Below, piece by piece: positions 1 through 8,177 of a DNA stretch of 45,182 nt. Source of the DNA: a virus. The translations under genes were made by a program, and so were the position numbers. Numbering within the stretch: the stretch's first letter is position 1; each line of letters starts with the position of its first letter. Location: IMG/VR virus record IMGVR_UViG_3300048912_000097, positions 1 through 45,182 of that record. One strand, given 5' to 3'. Under the pieces are notes generated by a model that made no database searches, had not been told where the DNA came from, and saw nothing but the letters and a program-made list of their open reading frames with translations.

Positions 1-326
1 TTCTCAGCCTGCGCGAGCGCGACCGCGGCGTCGAGCACCGCGGGCGCCGAGCCGACCGGCACGAGCCGGAGCCCGGCGGCGTCCTGCGGCGCCGCCGTCG
101 GCGTCACAGCGCCGCGCGCCACGAACGCATGCACGACCGGCGACACGGCCGCGACCAGCGCCGCCAGCGCCGCGACAACCGTGTAAGCGTTCGCCGCGAT
201 GGCCTGGCCGACCACGGCCGGGATAACCCCGAACGTCACGAGCAGAGTCGACAGCGTGCCGATCGCCGAGACGATCGCCGCGCGGGTCAGGAGCGGCTGC
301 GGCCGCTTCACCTTGTGAACAGCCAT
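1..326 (-). CDS. Holin-like membrane protein (cut by window start)
   Basis: This reading frame starts with ATG at 326 and runs off base 1 after 108 codons. Two hydrophobic stretches are visible, at about residues 15-40 (AAIVSAIGTLSTLLVTFG and following) and 42-70, separated by a short polar turn, with a basic N-terminus; this is a class II holin-like layout. It overlaps the endolysin stop by one base (TGATG), so the two are translationally coupled at the end of the leftward late operon. If the window is circular the frame continues into base 45182 and ends after five more codons at TAG (45169-45167), giving 113 residues. Holin function is inferred from topology and position only. Confidence 0.6.
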   Translation of the reverse strand, partial: MAVHKVKRPQPLLTRAAIVSAIGTLSTLLVTFGVIPAVVGQAIAANAYTVVAALAALVAAVSPVVHAFVARGAVTPTAAPQDAAGLRLVPVGSAPAVLDAAVALAQAE

Positions 327-1441
327 CACGCGGCCGCCTTCCAGGAGATCGCCTTGACCTTCTCGGCGACCGCGTTCGGCAGCACCGCGGCGACGCCGTT
401 CACGATCGACTGGACGTCGACGGCGGCGGCGGCGCTCGGCGTGAGAGCCTTCACGGCCGCCTGCAGCGCCGCGAGCCGGTCGAGGACGCCGGTCTGCTCC
501 GAGTTGCTCAGAACCTGCGCGACCGCGTCGACCTTCGCGCTGGCCGCGGCGGAGTTGTCCCGAGCCGCCGCCGCGAGGCTCAGAAGCGCCGAGATAACCG
601 ACCCTTCGTACCACGTCGGATTCTTCGGGTCGTGGCCGACGGGCACGACGTCGCTGTTCCAGACCTTGTGGGCGATAGCGTCGAGCCGCGCGTCGATCGC
701 GGCCGCGACGACCGTCTCGAACGCGTGCGTGCCGGTGTCGCCGTTGATGTGCGTGAATGCTGCGATGCCGTCGTGTACGGCCTTCGCCAGGTCTGCTTCA
801 GTTGCCATGTCGAACCAATCTCCTGAAATGCCGAGCGTCGTGGCGAGCTGCGCCGAGGTCATGTCGAAAGCGTTGTGATCACACGCGCCGAACGGTGCGC
901 TCGACCGCGGGTAACCGGCTGGGACGCCGTACCGCGTCGAGCCGTCCGTGTACTGCCAGCCGATCATGCCGGGCAGCGACGGCCGGTTCGGGCCGTACGA
1001 GGCGACGATGACCTTCAGCCACGAAGGCCGGTGCGGGTAGATGCTGGCGAGGTCGCCAGCGTTGCCATAGGCGATGACGCGCTTCTTCGAGCCGAGCCAC
1101 GCCGCGAGCTGGTTAGCCAGCGCCGTGATCGCGGCCGAGTGGTCGCCGCGGATGGCGCCGCCCCAGCTCTCGACGTCGATCATCGCGACGTGTTTCGGGT
1201 GCGGCGCGCCGACGATCGCCTTGTATGTGCCGAACGTGTCGACGCCCGGCCGGTACACGCAGTAACCGATGAAGCCGGTTAGCCTGCCGGAGCTGGCGGC
1301 CTTCTTCGACCACGGCAGATTAGTGCCGACCTTGTGATCGTGATAGGTGCCGTCGCAGACGCGGAACGACAACCAGTCGCGCGTGTACGCATTGCTGACG
1401 GCGTCCTGGAACTCGGAGACGTCGGGGAGGAAAACTGTCAC
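326..1441 (-). CDS. Endolysin, GH25-like muramidase
   Basis: The N-terminal ~200 residues look like a glycoside hydrolase family 25 (lysozyme) barrel: PDVSEFQ near the N-terminus (D7), IDVE at 88-91 as the expected acidic catalytic pair on a central strand, and a late CDHNAFD motif. It would cut the glycan strands of peptidoglycan for host lysis. The C-terminal ~160 residues are Ala-rich and probably helical, with no recognised cell-wall-binding repeat. The gene is followed directly by a holin-like gene. No signal peptide is seen, consistent with holin-dependent release. Family assignment is by motif reading. Confidence 0.8.
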   Translation of the reverse strand: MTVFLPDVSEFQDAVSNAYTRDWLSFRVCDGTYHDHKVGTNLPWSKKAASSGRLTGFIGYCVYRPGVDTFGTYKAIVGAPHPKHVAMIDVESWGGAIRGDHSAAITALANQLAAWLGSKKRVIAYGNAGDLASIYPHRPSWLKVIVASYGPNRPSLPGMIGWQYTDGSTRYGVPAGYPRSSAPFGACDHNAFDMTSAQLATTLGISGDWFDMATEADLAKAVHDGIAAFTHINGDTGTHAFETVVAAAIDARLDAIAHKVWNSDVVPVGHDPKNPTWYEGSVISALLSLAAAARDNSAAASAKVDAVAQVLSNSEQTGVLDRLAALQAAVKALTPSAAAAVDVQSIVNGVAAVLPNAVAEKVKAISWKAAA

Positions 1442-1456
1442 TGTGGCGGGCCTTCC

Positions 1457-1789
1457 TTACGTGCCTGGCGCGACGTAAACCGGCCAGGCGAAATGAGGCT
1501 CGTCCTGCGAGTCGGTCAGCTTGCCGAGGACGAGGTTCGTACCGACCTGCAGCGCGTTCGAGGTCGGCGAGGTTTCCACCCGCCACCAGTACATCGCGAA
1601 GCCGGACGGCGGGGGATTCTTCGCCGCCGCGGAGGTCGCGGCGGCCGGGAGAGACCCGGCCGCCACGAACTCGCCGACAGCAGGCCACGTCGCGCCGCCG
1701 TCGAACGACAGCGTCAGCGTGTCCGCCGAGACGTCATGGTCGGCGTAGAGCGAGAAGTACCTCGCCACCGTGGACGCTTGGACGCTCAT
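1457..1789 (-). CDS. Small virion or tail-associated protein, unknown function
   Basis: A 110-residue protein. The start is set at ATG 1789 because it makes an ATGA overlap with the stop of the upstream minor tail gene. It reads MSVQASTVARYFSLYADHD, then a beta-rich body containing LSFDGGATW and MYWWRVE, compatible with a small beta-sandwich. It lies between the repeat-bearing minor tail gene and the endolysin, where phages of this type carry small fibre-tip or accessory tail proteins. No family is recognised. Confidence 0.55.
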   Translation of the reverse strand: MSVQASTVARYFSLYADHDVSADTLTLSFDGGATWPAVGEFVAAGSLPAAATSAAAKNPPPSGFAMYWWRVETSPTSNALQVGTNLVLGKLTDSQDEPHFAWPVYVAPGT

Positions 1790-3384
1790 ACGACAACCCC
1801 AACCTTGTAACGGCCGGGCACTGCCGGGCCTGCGGACCACGAGACGACGACCGGGCCGGGCCGCGCCATGACGTGACGATTAGCGCCGCCGAAGATGGCT
1901 CCGACGCCGAACGCCTCGGCCGTGACGATGCCCTGGCCGGTGAGCGGCTGCGGGGGCGGAGCGCCGGAGCTGACGACGGACACGCCGAACGCCTGAGCGC
2001 TCGCGATGCCGGTGCCGGTGATGCCGACCGGGCCGGGCGTGACCGCGCCGACGCCGAACGTCTCAGAGCTGGCGATGCCGAGCCCCACGACGCCCACAGC
2101 GCCCGGAGAGACCACAGCCGACCCGAACGCCTCCGCGGAGGCTAGGCCGACGCCTGCGATGAACTGAGGGCCGTTTGCGACGCTGATCAGGCCGACGCCT
2201 GAAGCTTCAGCGCTAGCGATGCCCGTGCCGGTGATGTTCACCGGGCCGGGAGTCACGACCGGCGTGCCGAATGCCTGAGCGCTCGCGATGCCCGAGCCGG
2301 TGACCGTGTAAACGGTCGAGACGGATCCGACGCCGAACGCCTCGGCCGACACGATGCCCGAACCGGTCAGGGCGACCGGGCCGGGCGTGACGACCGACGT
2401 GCCGAACGTCTCCGCGGATCCGATACCCGTGCCGGTGATCGACTGCGGGCCGCCGGTCGTGCTGACCGTCGCCGTGCCGAACGCCTCAGCCGACCCGATA
2501 CCGGTGCCGGTGAGCCCGACGGGGCCGGGCGTGACCGCGGCCGTACCGAACGCCTGGGCGCTCGCGATGCCGGTGCCGGTGATGCTGTACCGCGCCGAGA
2601 CGACGTTCGCGCCGAACGCCTCGGCGCTGGCGATGCCCGAGCCAGCCACTCCGACCGGGCCGGGCGTGATAACCGACGTGCCGAACGTCTCCGCCGAGGC
2701 GATGCCTGTGCCGGTGATCGACTGCGAGCCTCCGCCGCCGCCTCCGGACTGCAGAACCTCGATAGCGGCGATGTTGCTCGACGAGCCCGATATCGGAGTC
2801 CAGCCGACAGTGCCGGAGGTCGAGGTCGTCGAAGCGACCCGCCAGTAATACTGCGAGCTGTCGCCGTTCGACTGCGCCTGACCGTCTTCCGTCTCCGTGC
2901 CGATACTGCTCGACCCGGTGACGGCGCCGGTCTTGCCGTTGACGTCGGCGACGCAGCAGACGACCGCGGAGCCGACCGTGAGGCCGCTCAGCGACACGGT
3001 GCTCGCGCCGCTGATCGAGAAGGTCGTCGCAGCTCCGACCGGAGTCGCCGCCAGCGAGTAGCCGTCGGCGGCCGGGAACAGCCACGCGCCGCCCGTGTGC
3101 ATCGTCGACGAGCCCATCGTCGACGTGACCGTCAGCGTTCCGCCGCTCGACACGGTGCCGGTGTAACAGGCGATGTAATCGCCAAAACCGCTGTTGCATT
3201 CCTGGCGCTTCGTGAACGTGATAGACGCCGTGCCCGTCACGCCCGGCGCGCCGTTCGAGACGCCGGTGTCCCACGTCGTCAGGTAGAGCACGACCACGTC
3301 GCCAGCCGCTACGGTGCCGAGGTTCATCGACAGCGTGCGAGTGCTCGACGTGGTCGTGAGGTCACCTACGAAGGAGATAGCCAC
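1786..3384 (-). CDS. Minor tail protein with 12 GxGIASAEAFG repeats
   Basis: A 532-residue structural protein starting at GTG 3384, preceded by an AAGAAGGGGG ribosome site. Residues 1 to about 215 form a beta-rich, Ser/Thr/Gly-rich domain (IEVLQSGGGGGG marks its end). From about residue 220 to 500 there are twelve copies of a motif close to GxGIASAEAFGxxxVxPGP, spaced about 22-26 residues. The same motif occurs twice in the larger minor tail protein at 8178-10598. Such repeats are common in minor tail proteins of actinobacterial phages and could form stacked beta units in a fibre. A receptor-binding role is inferred. Confidence 0.75.
   Translation of the reverse strand: MAISFVGDLTTTSSTRTLSMNLGTVAAGDVVVLYLTTWDTGVSNGAPGVTGTASITFTKRQECNSGFGDYIACYTGTVSSGGTLTVTSTMGSSTMHTGGAWLFPAADGYSLAATPVGAATTFSISGASTVSLSGLTVGSAVVCCVADVNGKTGAVTGSSSIGTETEDGQAQSNGDSSQYYWRVASTTSTSGTVGWTPISGSSSNIAAIEVLQSGGGGGGSQSITGTGIASAETFGTSVITPGPVGVAGSGIASAEAFGANVVSARYSITGTGIASAQAFGTAAVTPGPVGLTGTGIGSAEAFGTATVSTTGGPQSITGTGIGSAETFGTSVVTPGPVALTGSGIVSAEAFGVGSVSTVYTVTGSGIASAQAFGTPVVTPGPVNITGTGIASAEASGVGLISVANGPQFIAGVGLASAEAFGSAVVSPGAVGVVGLGIASSETFGVGAVTPGPVGITGTGIASAQAFGVSVVSSGAPPPQPLTGQGIVTAEAFGVGAIFGGANRHVMARPGPVVVSWSAGPAVPGRYKVGVVV
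1887..2724 (-). repeat. Tandem degenerate repeats encoding GxGIASAEAFG units
   Basis: Twelve imperfect coding repeats of about 66-78 nt lie within the minor tail gene. The DNA is repetitive as well (forms of GCCGAACGCCTCGGC recur on the plus strand), so unequal recombination could change the copy number. Variation between units is mostly conservative at the protein level (AEAFG, AQAFG, AETFG), pointing to selection on the fold. Confidence 0.8.
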
Positions 3385-3399
3385 GTCGGCGCCCCCTTC

Positions 3400-3717
3400 T
3401 TACTGCTGGAACTGAGGCCCGACCAGTTGCGGCGCGCTGAAGAAGAAATCGTTCACCGCGGCCTGCACGTCGCGAGCGTGAGCGATGTCGTTCAGCTTCG
3501 CCGCCGCCGCGAACTGGCTAACCAGCGCCGTGATATCCGCGGCGCTGTACTGGCCGGTCGTCGGCGACGTCAGCCCCTGCAGATACGTGCCGTTGTTGAC
3601 ACGCCCTAACCAGTTGTTGAAATCGGCGCACTTGTTCAGCGCGTCGATAAGGTTCAGGACCAGCGACCCGGCATAGGCGTCGATCTGGTCCTTACCCTGA
3701 GGAAGTCCGACAGACAT
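3400..3717 (-). CDS. Small tail-region protein, unknown function
   Basis: A 105-residue protein beginning MSVGLPQGKDQIDAYAG. The ATG at 3717 lies just after the stop of the upstream beta-helix gene (3723). It is mostly helical in appearance (SLVLNLIDALNKCADFNNWL, then ALVSQFAAAAKLNDIAHARD). It sits between two tail genes in the late operon. No family is recognised; a virion or tail-assembly role is inferred from position. Confidence 0.6.
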   Translation of the reverse strand: MSVGLPQGKDQIDAYAGSLVLNLIDALNKCADFNNWLGRVNNGTYLQGLTSPTTGQYSAADITALVSQFAAAAKLNDIAHARDVQAAVNDFFFSAPQLVGPQFQQ

Positions 3718-3722
3718 GTCGA

Positions 3723-5012
3723 TCAGTTCTCCGGTTTGACGGGCGTTTGCGCCGCGTCGTCGTAATGGTTGCCGGACCACACATTCCCCGGCCGGGTCGA
3801 GTCAAACCCGGTCACCGGGCCGTAATCCGCGCACTGATCAGTCGTGTCTCCGTTCGGCTGGCTCGCGTCCTTCTGGAAGACGTTGTCCTTGTACACGATG
3901 TCGTGGTCGTTGCCGATGTACGGCGCGTCGCCACCCGCACCCGTGCCGCCGCCGTACGTGCAGTACGCCGAGTCAGAGTTACCGACGAAGTAGTTCCTCT
4001 CGACGTCGAGGTTTGCGATTACCGAAAAGTGCGGGATGAAGTTCAGGTCACCCGTACACCCTTCGCCGTTCTCCACGATGTGATCACACGCGATCGTGTT
4101 GTGCAGGATCGTGGTCGTCGCCTTGTTGCCCGACTTCGGCTGGTTGCCGTCGGACAGGATGCCGCCGAGGTGGTTCAGGCCGACGGGGCCGCCGTCGAGC
4201 TGGTCGTGAATCCAGGAGTCTTCGATGTCGCAGAACGACCCGGCCGAATCCATATCGCATTGCACGCCGTTATGGCCGCCGTGCAGGTTCGACCGCAGAA
4301 CAGTGACGTTGCCGCAACACACCGCGCCCTGTTCGCCCGATGTGGGGCCGTCGATCTCAGAGTCGACGATCGTCGCCGACCATGCGGTGTCAGTAGGCAT
4401 GCGGTCGGTGTCGAGGTAGACGCCGCCGTTCGGGATCACCGAATTCTTGATCGTCGCGTTCTTCGCCATCACCTCGACGACGCAATACCCGGTCTGATCG
4501 GTGCCGTCCGTGCCGCCGCAGTGCGTCGGGAACTTCACCGAATCAAGGACCGTGTTGTCGTCGAAGATGTAGCACGCGCCATCACGACAGTTACCGGTGA
4601 ACGGCGCGAACGTCGTCCCGGCCGCCGGGCCGGTGTTCGCCGGTCCCGGCATGTCGGTCGACGGAGGAGGCGCCTCGGTCGTGCTCGACGAGCTGGCAGG
4701 CGTCGACGGGTCACTCGAAGTCGGCGCCGACGTCGAAGAGTCGGACGAAGCCGGGCTCGACGAGGTCGGCGCGCTCGACGGCGACGCCGTCACGGTCTGC
4801 GTAACCGTCTGCGTCACGGTCTCCGTCGGCGGAGCGGGAAGCGAAATCGTCCCCGAACACTTCGACGTGTACGCCGTGCCGGTCGTGTTCTTCACGGGCG
4901 CGGCACACGACATCGTGCCGCCACTCGTCGCGGCGACAGCAGTCAGGGCGCCCCCGCCGCCGATCACGACAACGGCGGCCATTAGGGCCGCCACCAGCTT
5001 GCCGCGCTTCAC
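3723..5012 (-). CDS. Secreted Cys-rich right-handed beta-helix protein
   Basis: A 429-residue protein from GTG 5012 (GTGA overlap with the gene before). The N-terminus looks like a Sec signal peptide: MKRGK, a hydrophobic core LVAALMAAVVVIGG, then AVAA near residue 28. A Ser/Thr/Pro linker follows at about 62-125. The remaining ~300 residues show short beta-strand and turn units (ATIKNSVI, ATIVDSEIDG, VTVLRSNLHGGHNG, CDIEDSWIHD, TTILHNTIA, LDVERNYFVG) typical of pectate-lyase-like parallel beta-helices, with many cysteines. Possible roles are a depolymerase, a tail spike or a secreted lysogeny factor. A signal peptide on a virion protein would be odd. A second protein of the same plan is at 40627-41643. 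Confidence 0.65.
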   Translation of the reverse strand: MKRGKLVAALMAAVVVIGGGGALTAVAATSGGTMSCAAPVKNTTGTAYTSKCSGTISLPAPPTETVTQTVTQTVTASPSSAPTSSSPASSDSSTSAPTSSDPSTPASSSSTTEAPPPSTDMPGPANTGPAAGTTFAPFTGNCRDGACYIFDDNTVLDSVKFPTHCGGTDGTDQTGYCVVEVMAKNATIKNSVIPNGGVYLDTDRMPTDTAWSATIVDSEIDGPTSGEQGAVCCGNVTVLRSNLHGGHNGVQCDMDSAGSFCDIEDSWIHDQLDGGPVGLNHLGGILSDGNQPKSGNKATTTILHNTIACDHIVENGEGCTGDLNFIPHFSVIANLDVERNYFVGNSDSAYCTYGGGTGAGGDAPYIGNDHDIVYKDNVFQKDASQPNGDTTDQCADYGPVTGFDSTRPGNVWSGNHYDDAAQTPVKPEN

Positions 5013-5416
5013 AGCTTGAAAATGTGGTTCGAGCCCGAGTCGGGCGTGAACGTGATGTCGCCGCCGTTAGGGGTGACCGGCAGGCCAGTCGCCGTGTCGA
5101 TATAGGCAATGAGCCGGGAGGTCGATGCGGTGCCGGTGTCGTTGTACAGCACCAGAGCCGGGATCGCCGCGCCGGACGCAACAGCGGAGTAGGTGACCGC
5201 GGCGGCGCTGAGCACGCCGCTCGTGTACGTCTTCGAGGCCAGGGCCTGCGCGGTGCCGACGACCGACCCGCCAGCGCCGGTCACGTCGGAGAGGTTCTGG
5301 TGCGACGCGCTGAACGTGTAGCCGCGCACGAGCGCGAGCTTCACGGTGGCGGCCGTCATGTCGATGCTGTGGTCGAGGATGCCCTCGCGACCCTTGTCAA
5401 ACAGGGCGTTAGCCAT
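5009..5416 (-). CDS. Conserved phage tail-region protein
   Basis: A 135-residue protein beginning MANALFDKGREGILDHSID. The pattern (fixed N-terminus, then VKLALVRGYTF, a DVTGAGGSVVGT strand and the closing ATGLPVTPNGGDITFTPD) matches a small beta-sandwich protein often found among tail genes of actinobacterial phages and prophages. Function is undefined; a fibre or decoration component is likely. An AAAGGA ribosome site lies about 9 nt upstream. Its stop overlaps the start of the secreted beta-helix gene. Confidence 0.65.
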   Translation of the reverse strand: MANALFDKGREGILDHSIDMTAATVKLALVRGYTFSASHQNLSDVTGAGGSVVGTAQALASKTYTSGVLSAAAVTYSAVASGAAIPALVLYNDTGTASTSRLIAYIDTATGLPVTPNGGDITFTPDSGSNHIFKL

Positions 5417-5428
5417 TGCGGTAGTCCT

Positions 5429-5821
5429 TTACTGGAGTGGAGGCCGTGGCAGGCCCTCGTGTATGCGCTGCTGCAGACCTTCGAGCTGGATCGTCACTTC
5501 CTGGACCTTCTTGTGAAGGTCTGCGATCTCTGTCTCGTACTGCCGCCGCTGTTCGTAAATCTGCGTCCGAAGGACGTCGACCTTGTGTTCCAGCTCGTCG
5601 ATCTGCGCGTCTTTCGCGCGACTGTCGGCGCGCTCGCCGCGAAGCGTTTCGAGAAGCATCGCGTTAGTGGTTGCCGCGTCGGTGATCGTCGAGGTTGTGA
5701 TGCCGCGCCGGACGCGGCGCCAGTTGCCGACCGCGTCGATTCCGTACTTGAACGCCAACGCGCAGGCAATGATCAGGGCAACGGGGCCGCCCTTCAGCAG
5801 AACGTCGCTAACGGTGTTCAT
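5429..5821 (-). CDS. Membrane-anchored coiled-coil protein
   Basis: A 130-residue protein with one N-terminal hydrophobic segment (GGPVALIIACALAFKYGIDA, residues 10-29), then a long charged helix from about 50 to 120 with heptad-like spacing (DAQIDELEHKVDVLRTQIYE). ATG 5821 overlaps the preceding stop (ATGA). One TM plus a coiled coil, next to a multi-TM protein, resembles accessory lysis or holin-antiholin pairs, but neither protein is beside the endolysin. Lysis accessory function is inference; a virion-assembly membrane factor is the alternative. Confidence 0.55.
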   Translation of the reverse strand: MNTVSDVLLKGGPVALIIACALAFKYGIDAVGNWRRVRRGITTSTITDAATTNAMLLETLRGERADSRAKDAQIDELEHKVDVLRTQIYEQRRQYETEIADLHKKVQEVTIQLEGLQQRIHEGLPRPPLQ

Positions 5822-6258
5822 CGGCGGAACAGCCCCCTCGCCGCCATCAAGCGGGCGCGAGCTGCTTTACGGACGACGATCAGCCGAATGACGAAGCCGA
5901 CGGTGAGCGCGCCGCCGTCGATGATGACCGCGAACGCTGTAACGACGTCGGGCGCGTGACCGAGGCTGCGCAGTGTCGCGAACGCGTAGCCGCCGATCAG
6001 CAGGGCAAGCCCGGCCGACTCGACAGCGAGGTTATCCCGCAACCGTCCCGCGATCGCCGCCAGCCCGCCAGGGAGCAGGGCCAGGTAGTACAGCAACGCG
6101 AACATCGACGCGTTGTCGTACCGCTCGGTGAGGGTGAATATGCACGCAACAACGGTGATGAACGCGACGGAAAGCTCTAGCGGCTCCTCCTGAATCCGAA
6201 GCCACAGCCGCCGCGTGTGCTCGGCGTGGCTCAGCTTCTCTTTCCGCCGCCGGGTCAC
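5818..6258 (-). CDS. Multi-pass membrane protein
   Basis: A 146-residue protein from GTG 6258 (GTGA overlap). After a basic N-terminus (MTRRRKEKLSHAEHTRR) there are about four hydrophobic segments: LELSVAFITVVACIFTL, ASMFALLYYLALLPGGLAAI, ESAGLALLIGGYAFAT and VVTAFAVIIDGGALTVGFVI, then a basic tail. It is coupled to the coiled-coil membrane protein downstream. It could be a holin-type or other membrane protein made late in infection. No family is recognised. Confidence 0.55.
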   Translation of the reverse strand: MTRRRKEKLSHAEHTRRLWLRIQEEPLELSVAFITVVACIFTLTERYDNASMFALLYYLALLPGGLAAIAGRLRDNLAVESAGLALLIGGYAFATLRSLGHAPDVVTAFAVIIDGGALTVGFVIRLIVVRKAARARLMAARGLFRR

Positions 6259-6743
6259 GGTGTGTTAGCCCGCATCATGCCAGCCACCGACAGGGTCGAC
6301 CCGGCCGTGAGACTGTAGTTCGGCGGCAGGGCGCACAGTTGCACGAGCCCCGCGGAGGAGACGACCCACTGCGCAAGCGGGCCGGTGTCGGAGCCCTGCG
6401 CGGGGTGCGTGAGGCCGACCAGCGGCTTGAACCGCGAGTCGGTAATGGTGAACATCGTCGTGTTGCCGATGTTGCCGGACGAGCCCGCTGCGATCGTCGA
6501 GCCGCCCCAAGTGAACGCGACGCGCCAAGTAATCCAGCCCCACGACTTCGTGAATTGCTGATTCGCGATGGTTACGCCTGCGGCGGGGGACACAACGCCT
6601 GACGTGACGGGGCCGAGCACGGTCGCCAGGGCCATTATGTCGCCGTCGACGTCTTCGGCGAGCTGCTGGATCTGCACGGGCGCGTTCGGCGCGTCCGTCG
6701 GATCCGGGTAGTGATAGCCGCGGTTAGCGGTAGTTTCAGACAC
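6255..6743 (-). CDS. Tail-fibre-type minor tail protein
   Basis: A 162-residue protein starting MSETTANRGYHYPDPTDAPN. The short attachment segment ending in QIQQLAEDVDGDI, followed by a beta-rich domain (WGWITWRVAFTWGGSTI, STLSVAGMMRANTP), fits small fibre proteins whose N-terminus docks on the tail and whose C-terminus is a jellyroll-like head. It lies downstream of the baseplate-type genes. Assigned by pattern and position. Confidence 0.6.
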   Translation of the reverse strand: MSETTANRGYHYPDPTDAPNAPVQIQQLAEDVDGDIMALATVLGPVTSGVVSPAAGVTIANQQFTKSWGWITWRVAFTWGGSTIAAGSSGNIGNTTMFTITDSRFKPLVGLTHPAQGSDTGPLAQWVVSSAGLVQLCALPPNYSLTAGSTLSVAGMMRANTP

Positions 6744-6760
6744 TGCGGCCTCTTCCTATT

Positions 6761-7045
6761 TTAGTAGCTGGGGAAGCCGCCTATGCGGCCGAGGATCAAC
6801 GGCGAGCCGTTCATGAACATGACGAAGACGGTCTGGCCGCTCGCCGGAGTCCAGCCGGTCGTGATCAGGTACGGAGCGGGAAAGATGGAGCCGTTTACAT
6901 CGACCGTCACTTGCGGGCGGCTGTCGACCGTCGTGCCCGACGTCGAGGTGATGGTGCCCGTCCAGCCCTTCACCGTCATGTGCGGCGTCGGCGGCCGTCG
7001 CTGCGTCGAGCGCGCGACTTTCTTCAGTGCTCGGCGATAGCTCAT
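6761..7045 (-). CDS. Small tail or baseplate protein
   Basis: A 94-residue protein. ATG at 7045 makes an ATGA overlap with the stop of the DUF5047-like gene, which decides the start (MSYRRALKK). The body is beta-rich: GWTGTITSTSG, then QTVFVMFMNGSPLILGRIGG, a pattern reminiscent of small OB-like spike or baseplate domains. Role is inferred from its place between the hub-like protein and the fibre gene. Confidence 0.6.
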   Translation of the reverse strand: MSYRRALKKVARSTQRRPPTPHMTVKGWTGTITSTSGTTVDSRPQVTVDVNGSIFPAPYLITTGWTPASGQTVFVMFMNGSPLILGRIGGFPSY

Positions 7046-8163
7046 GATCCGTCCGTGATCGGTCGCGTCGCGCGCGTCGCCGACTGCTGCGTGCCCGAAG
7101 GCACGAGCGGCGTCGTCACGCTGTCGAGGATGTGCAGCTCGATCGCCCGCGGAAGCGACATGTCGGTCTGCGGCAGCAACGCCTGAACGACGTCCAGCGA
7201 GTCGAGCGCGAAGTTCGGCACTGATTCGAGGTTGAGCTGTTGCGCGGAGCCGAGCGTCTTCGACAGCTCGACCAGTCCGGCCGCGCGCGCCTGCGTCGTG
7301 TTGCGGATCGTCGGCGAGGAGTAATCCTCGGACACGATGCCGAGCGGGCCGAACACCGACAGGGGGTCGCCCGCGGTCGTGTTCTGCACGGTGACCGGCG
7401 ACATCGTGATGTCGGTCGCCGAGGTCGTGACGACGATCTGGTTCTTGACCGTCGACCGGTCGCGCGTCCGGTCTGCCTCGATCAGCACACCCGACGCGCC
7501 AGCGTCGAACGCCCACACCGGTATCGACGAGGTCGACAGGGTCGGCGTCCGCCGCAGCACACACAGCCCGTTACGGTCAAAGAACACGTCGAGCGCGTTG
7601 TCCGTCGCGAGCTGCGCGATACCCGACGGCCGGTCGTCGTACACGAGCGAGCCGACTTTCGTCGTCGCCGACGTGTCGAGCTGCGACCAGCCGGGGAACT
7701 TCCCGGACGGCCACGCGCCCTCGACGAGCCGCTTTATCTCCTGCCAGGCCATGTTCGACGGCTTCGACGCCGCGTCGGCCGGTGACAGGTAGGCGCGGGA
7801 GACGCGTAGCCAGCGGTCAGGGCAGGTGAGCTGCAGCGTGTCGCCGGGGGAGTAGCCGATCTGATCCTGATCGACGATGAACACGCCTATCGGGATCGTC
7901 TCGCTCGTCGTCGGGTACACCATCGTCTTAGTGACGGTGATCTCGCCGCCCACGGTGTCGAGGAGCTGCCAGAACGCTTCGGTCGGCGGCAGCGTCAGCG
8001 TCAGCGTGCGCCGGATCGCGGCCGTCGAGTCGTCGACGACGGAGCCGTCCTCGATGGTCAGCTCGGCGACCTCGCCGGTTATCACGTTGCGGTGCGTCGC
8101 TGTCGCTCGGGTGACGTGAGGGGCGCGGATCGCCTTCAGGAATTGGGAACTGACCGGGTACAC
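7042..8163 (-). CDS. Minor tail protein, DUF5047-like (baseplate/hub)
   Basis: A 373-residue protein from GTG 8163 beginning MYPVSSQFLKAIRAPHV. It follows the two largest tail genes and resembles the DUF5047 family of siphophage tail proteins: an N-terminal strand-rich segment (ATATHRNVITGEVAELTIEDG), a central RTLTLTLPP, then a hub-like module around CPDRWLRVSRAYL and GIAQLATDNALDVFFD. It probably forms part of the tail-tip hub together with the distal-tail-type C-terminus of the upstream protein. Family assignment from memory of the pattern. Confidence 0.7.
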   Translation of the reverse strand: MYPVSSQFLKAIRAPHVTRATATHRNVITGEVAELTIEDGSVVDDSTAAIRRTLTLTLPPTEAFWQLLDTVGGEITVTKTMVYPTTSETIPIGVFIVDQDQIGYSPGDTLQLTCPDRWLRVSRAYLSPADAASKPSNMAWQEIKRLVEGAWPSGKFPGWSQLDTSATTKVGSLVYDDRPSGIAQLATDNALDVFFDRNGLCVLRRTPTLSTSSIPVWAFDAGASGVLIEADRTRDRSTVKNQIVVTTSATDITMSPVTVQNTTAGDPLSVFGPLGIVSEDYSSPTIRNTTQARAAGLVELSKTLGSAQQLNLESVPNFALDSLDVVQALLPQTDMSLPRAIELHILDSVTTPLVPSGTQQSATRATRPITDGS

Positions 8164-8177
8164 CGCGCCCCCTCACG

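Noticed and set aside
326-1441. Search for a mycolyl-arabinogalactan esterase (LysB) next to the endolysin
   Set aside because: No serine-hydrolase (GxSxG) protein is encoded near the lysis genes or elsewhere in the window.
2306-2313. GTGTAAAC inside GACCGTGTAAACGGTC in the repeat-bearing tail gene
   Set aside because: Fully explained by coding for TVYTV in a repeat unit; kept only as a sequence match, not a regulatory site.
3747-4985. Long open frame on the plus strand opposite the beta-helix gene (and similar ones at 8577-9659, 17092-17847, 29718-31382)
   Set aside because: Very Arg/Val/Ala-rich translation without recognisable motifs or ribosome sites; these are antisense shadows expected in GC-rich DNA opposite well-supported genes.
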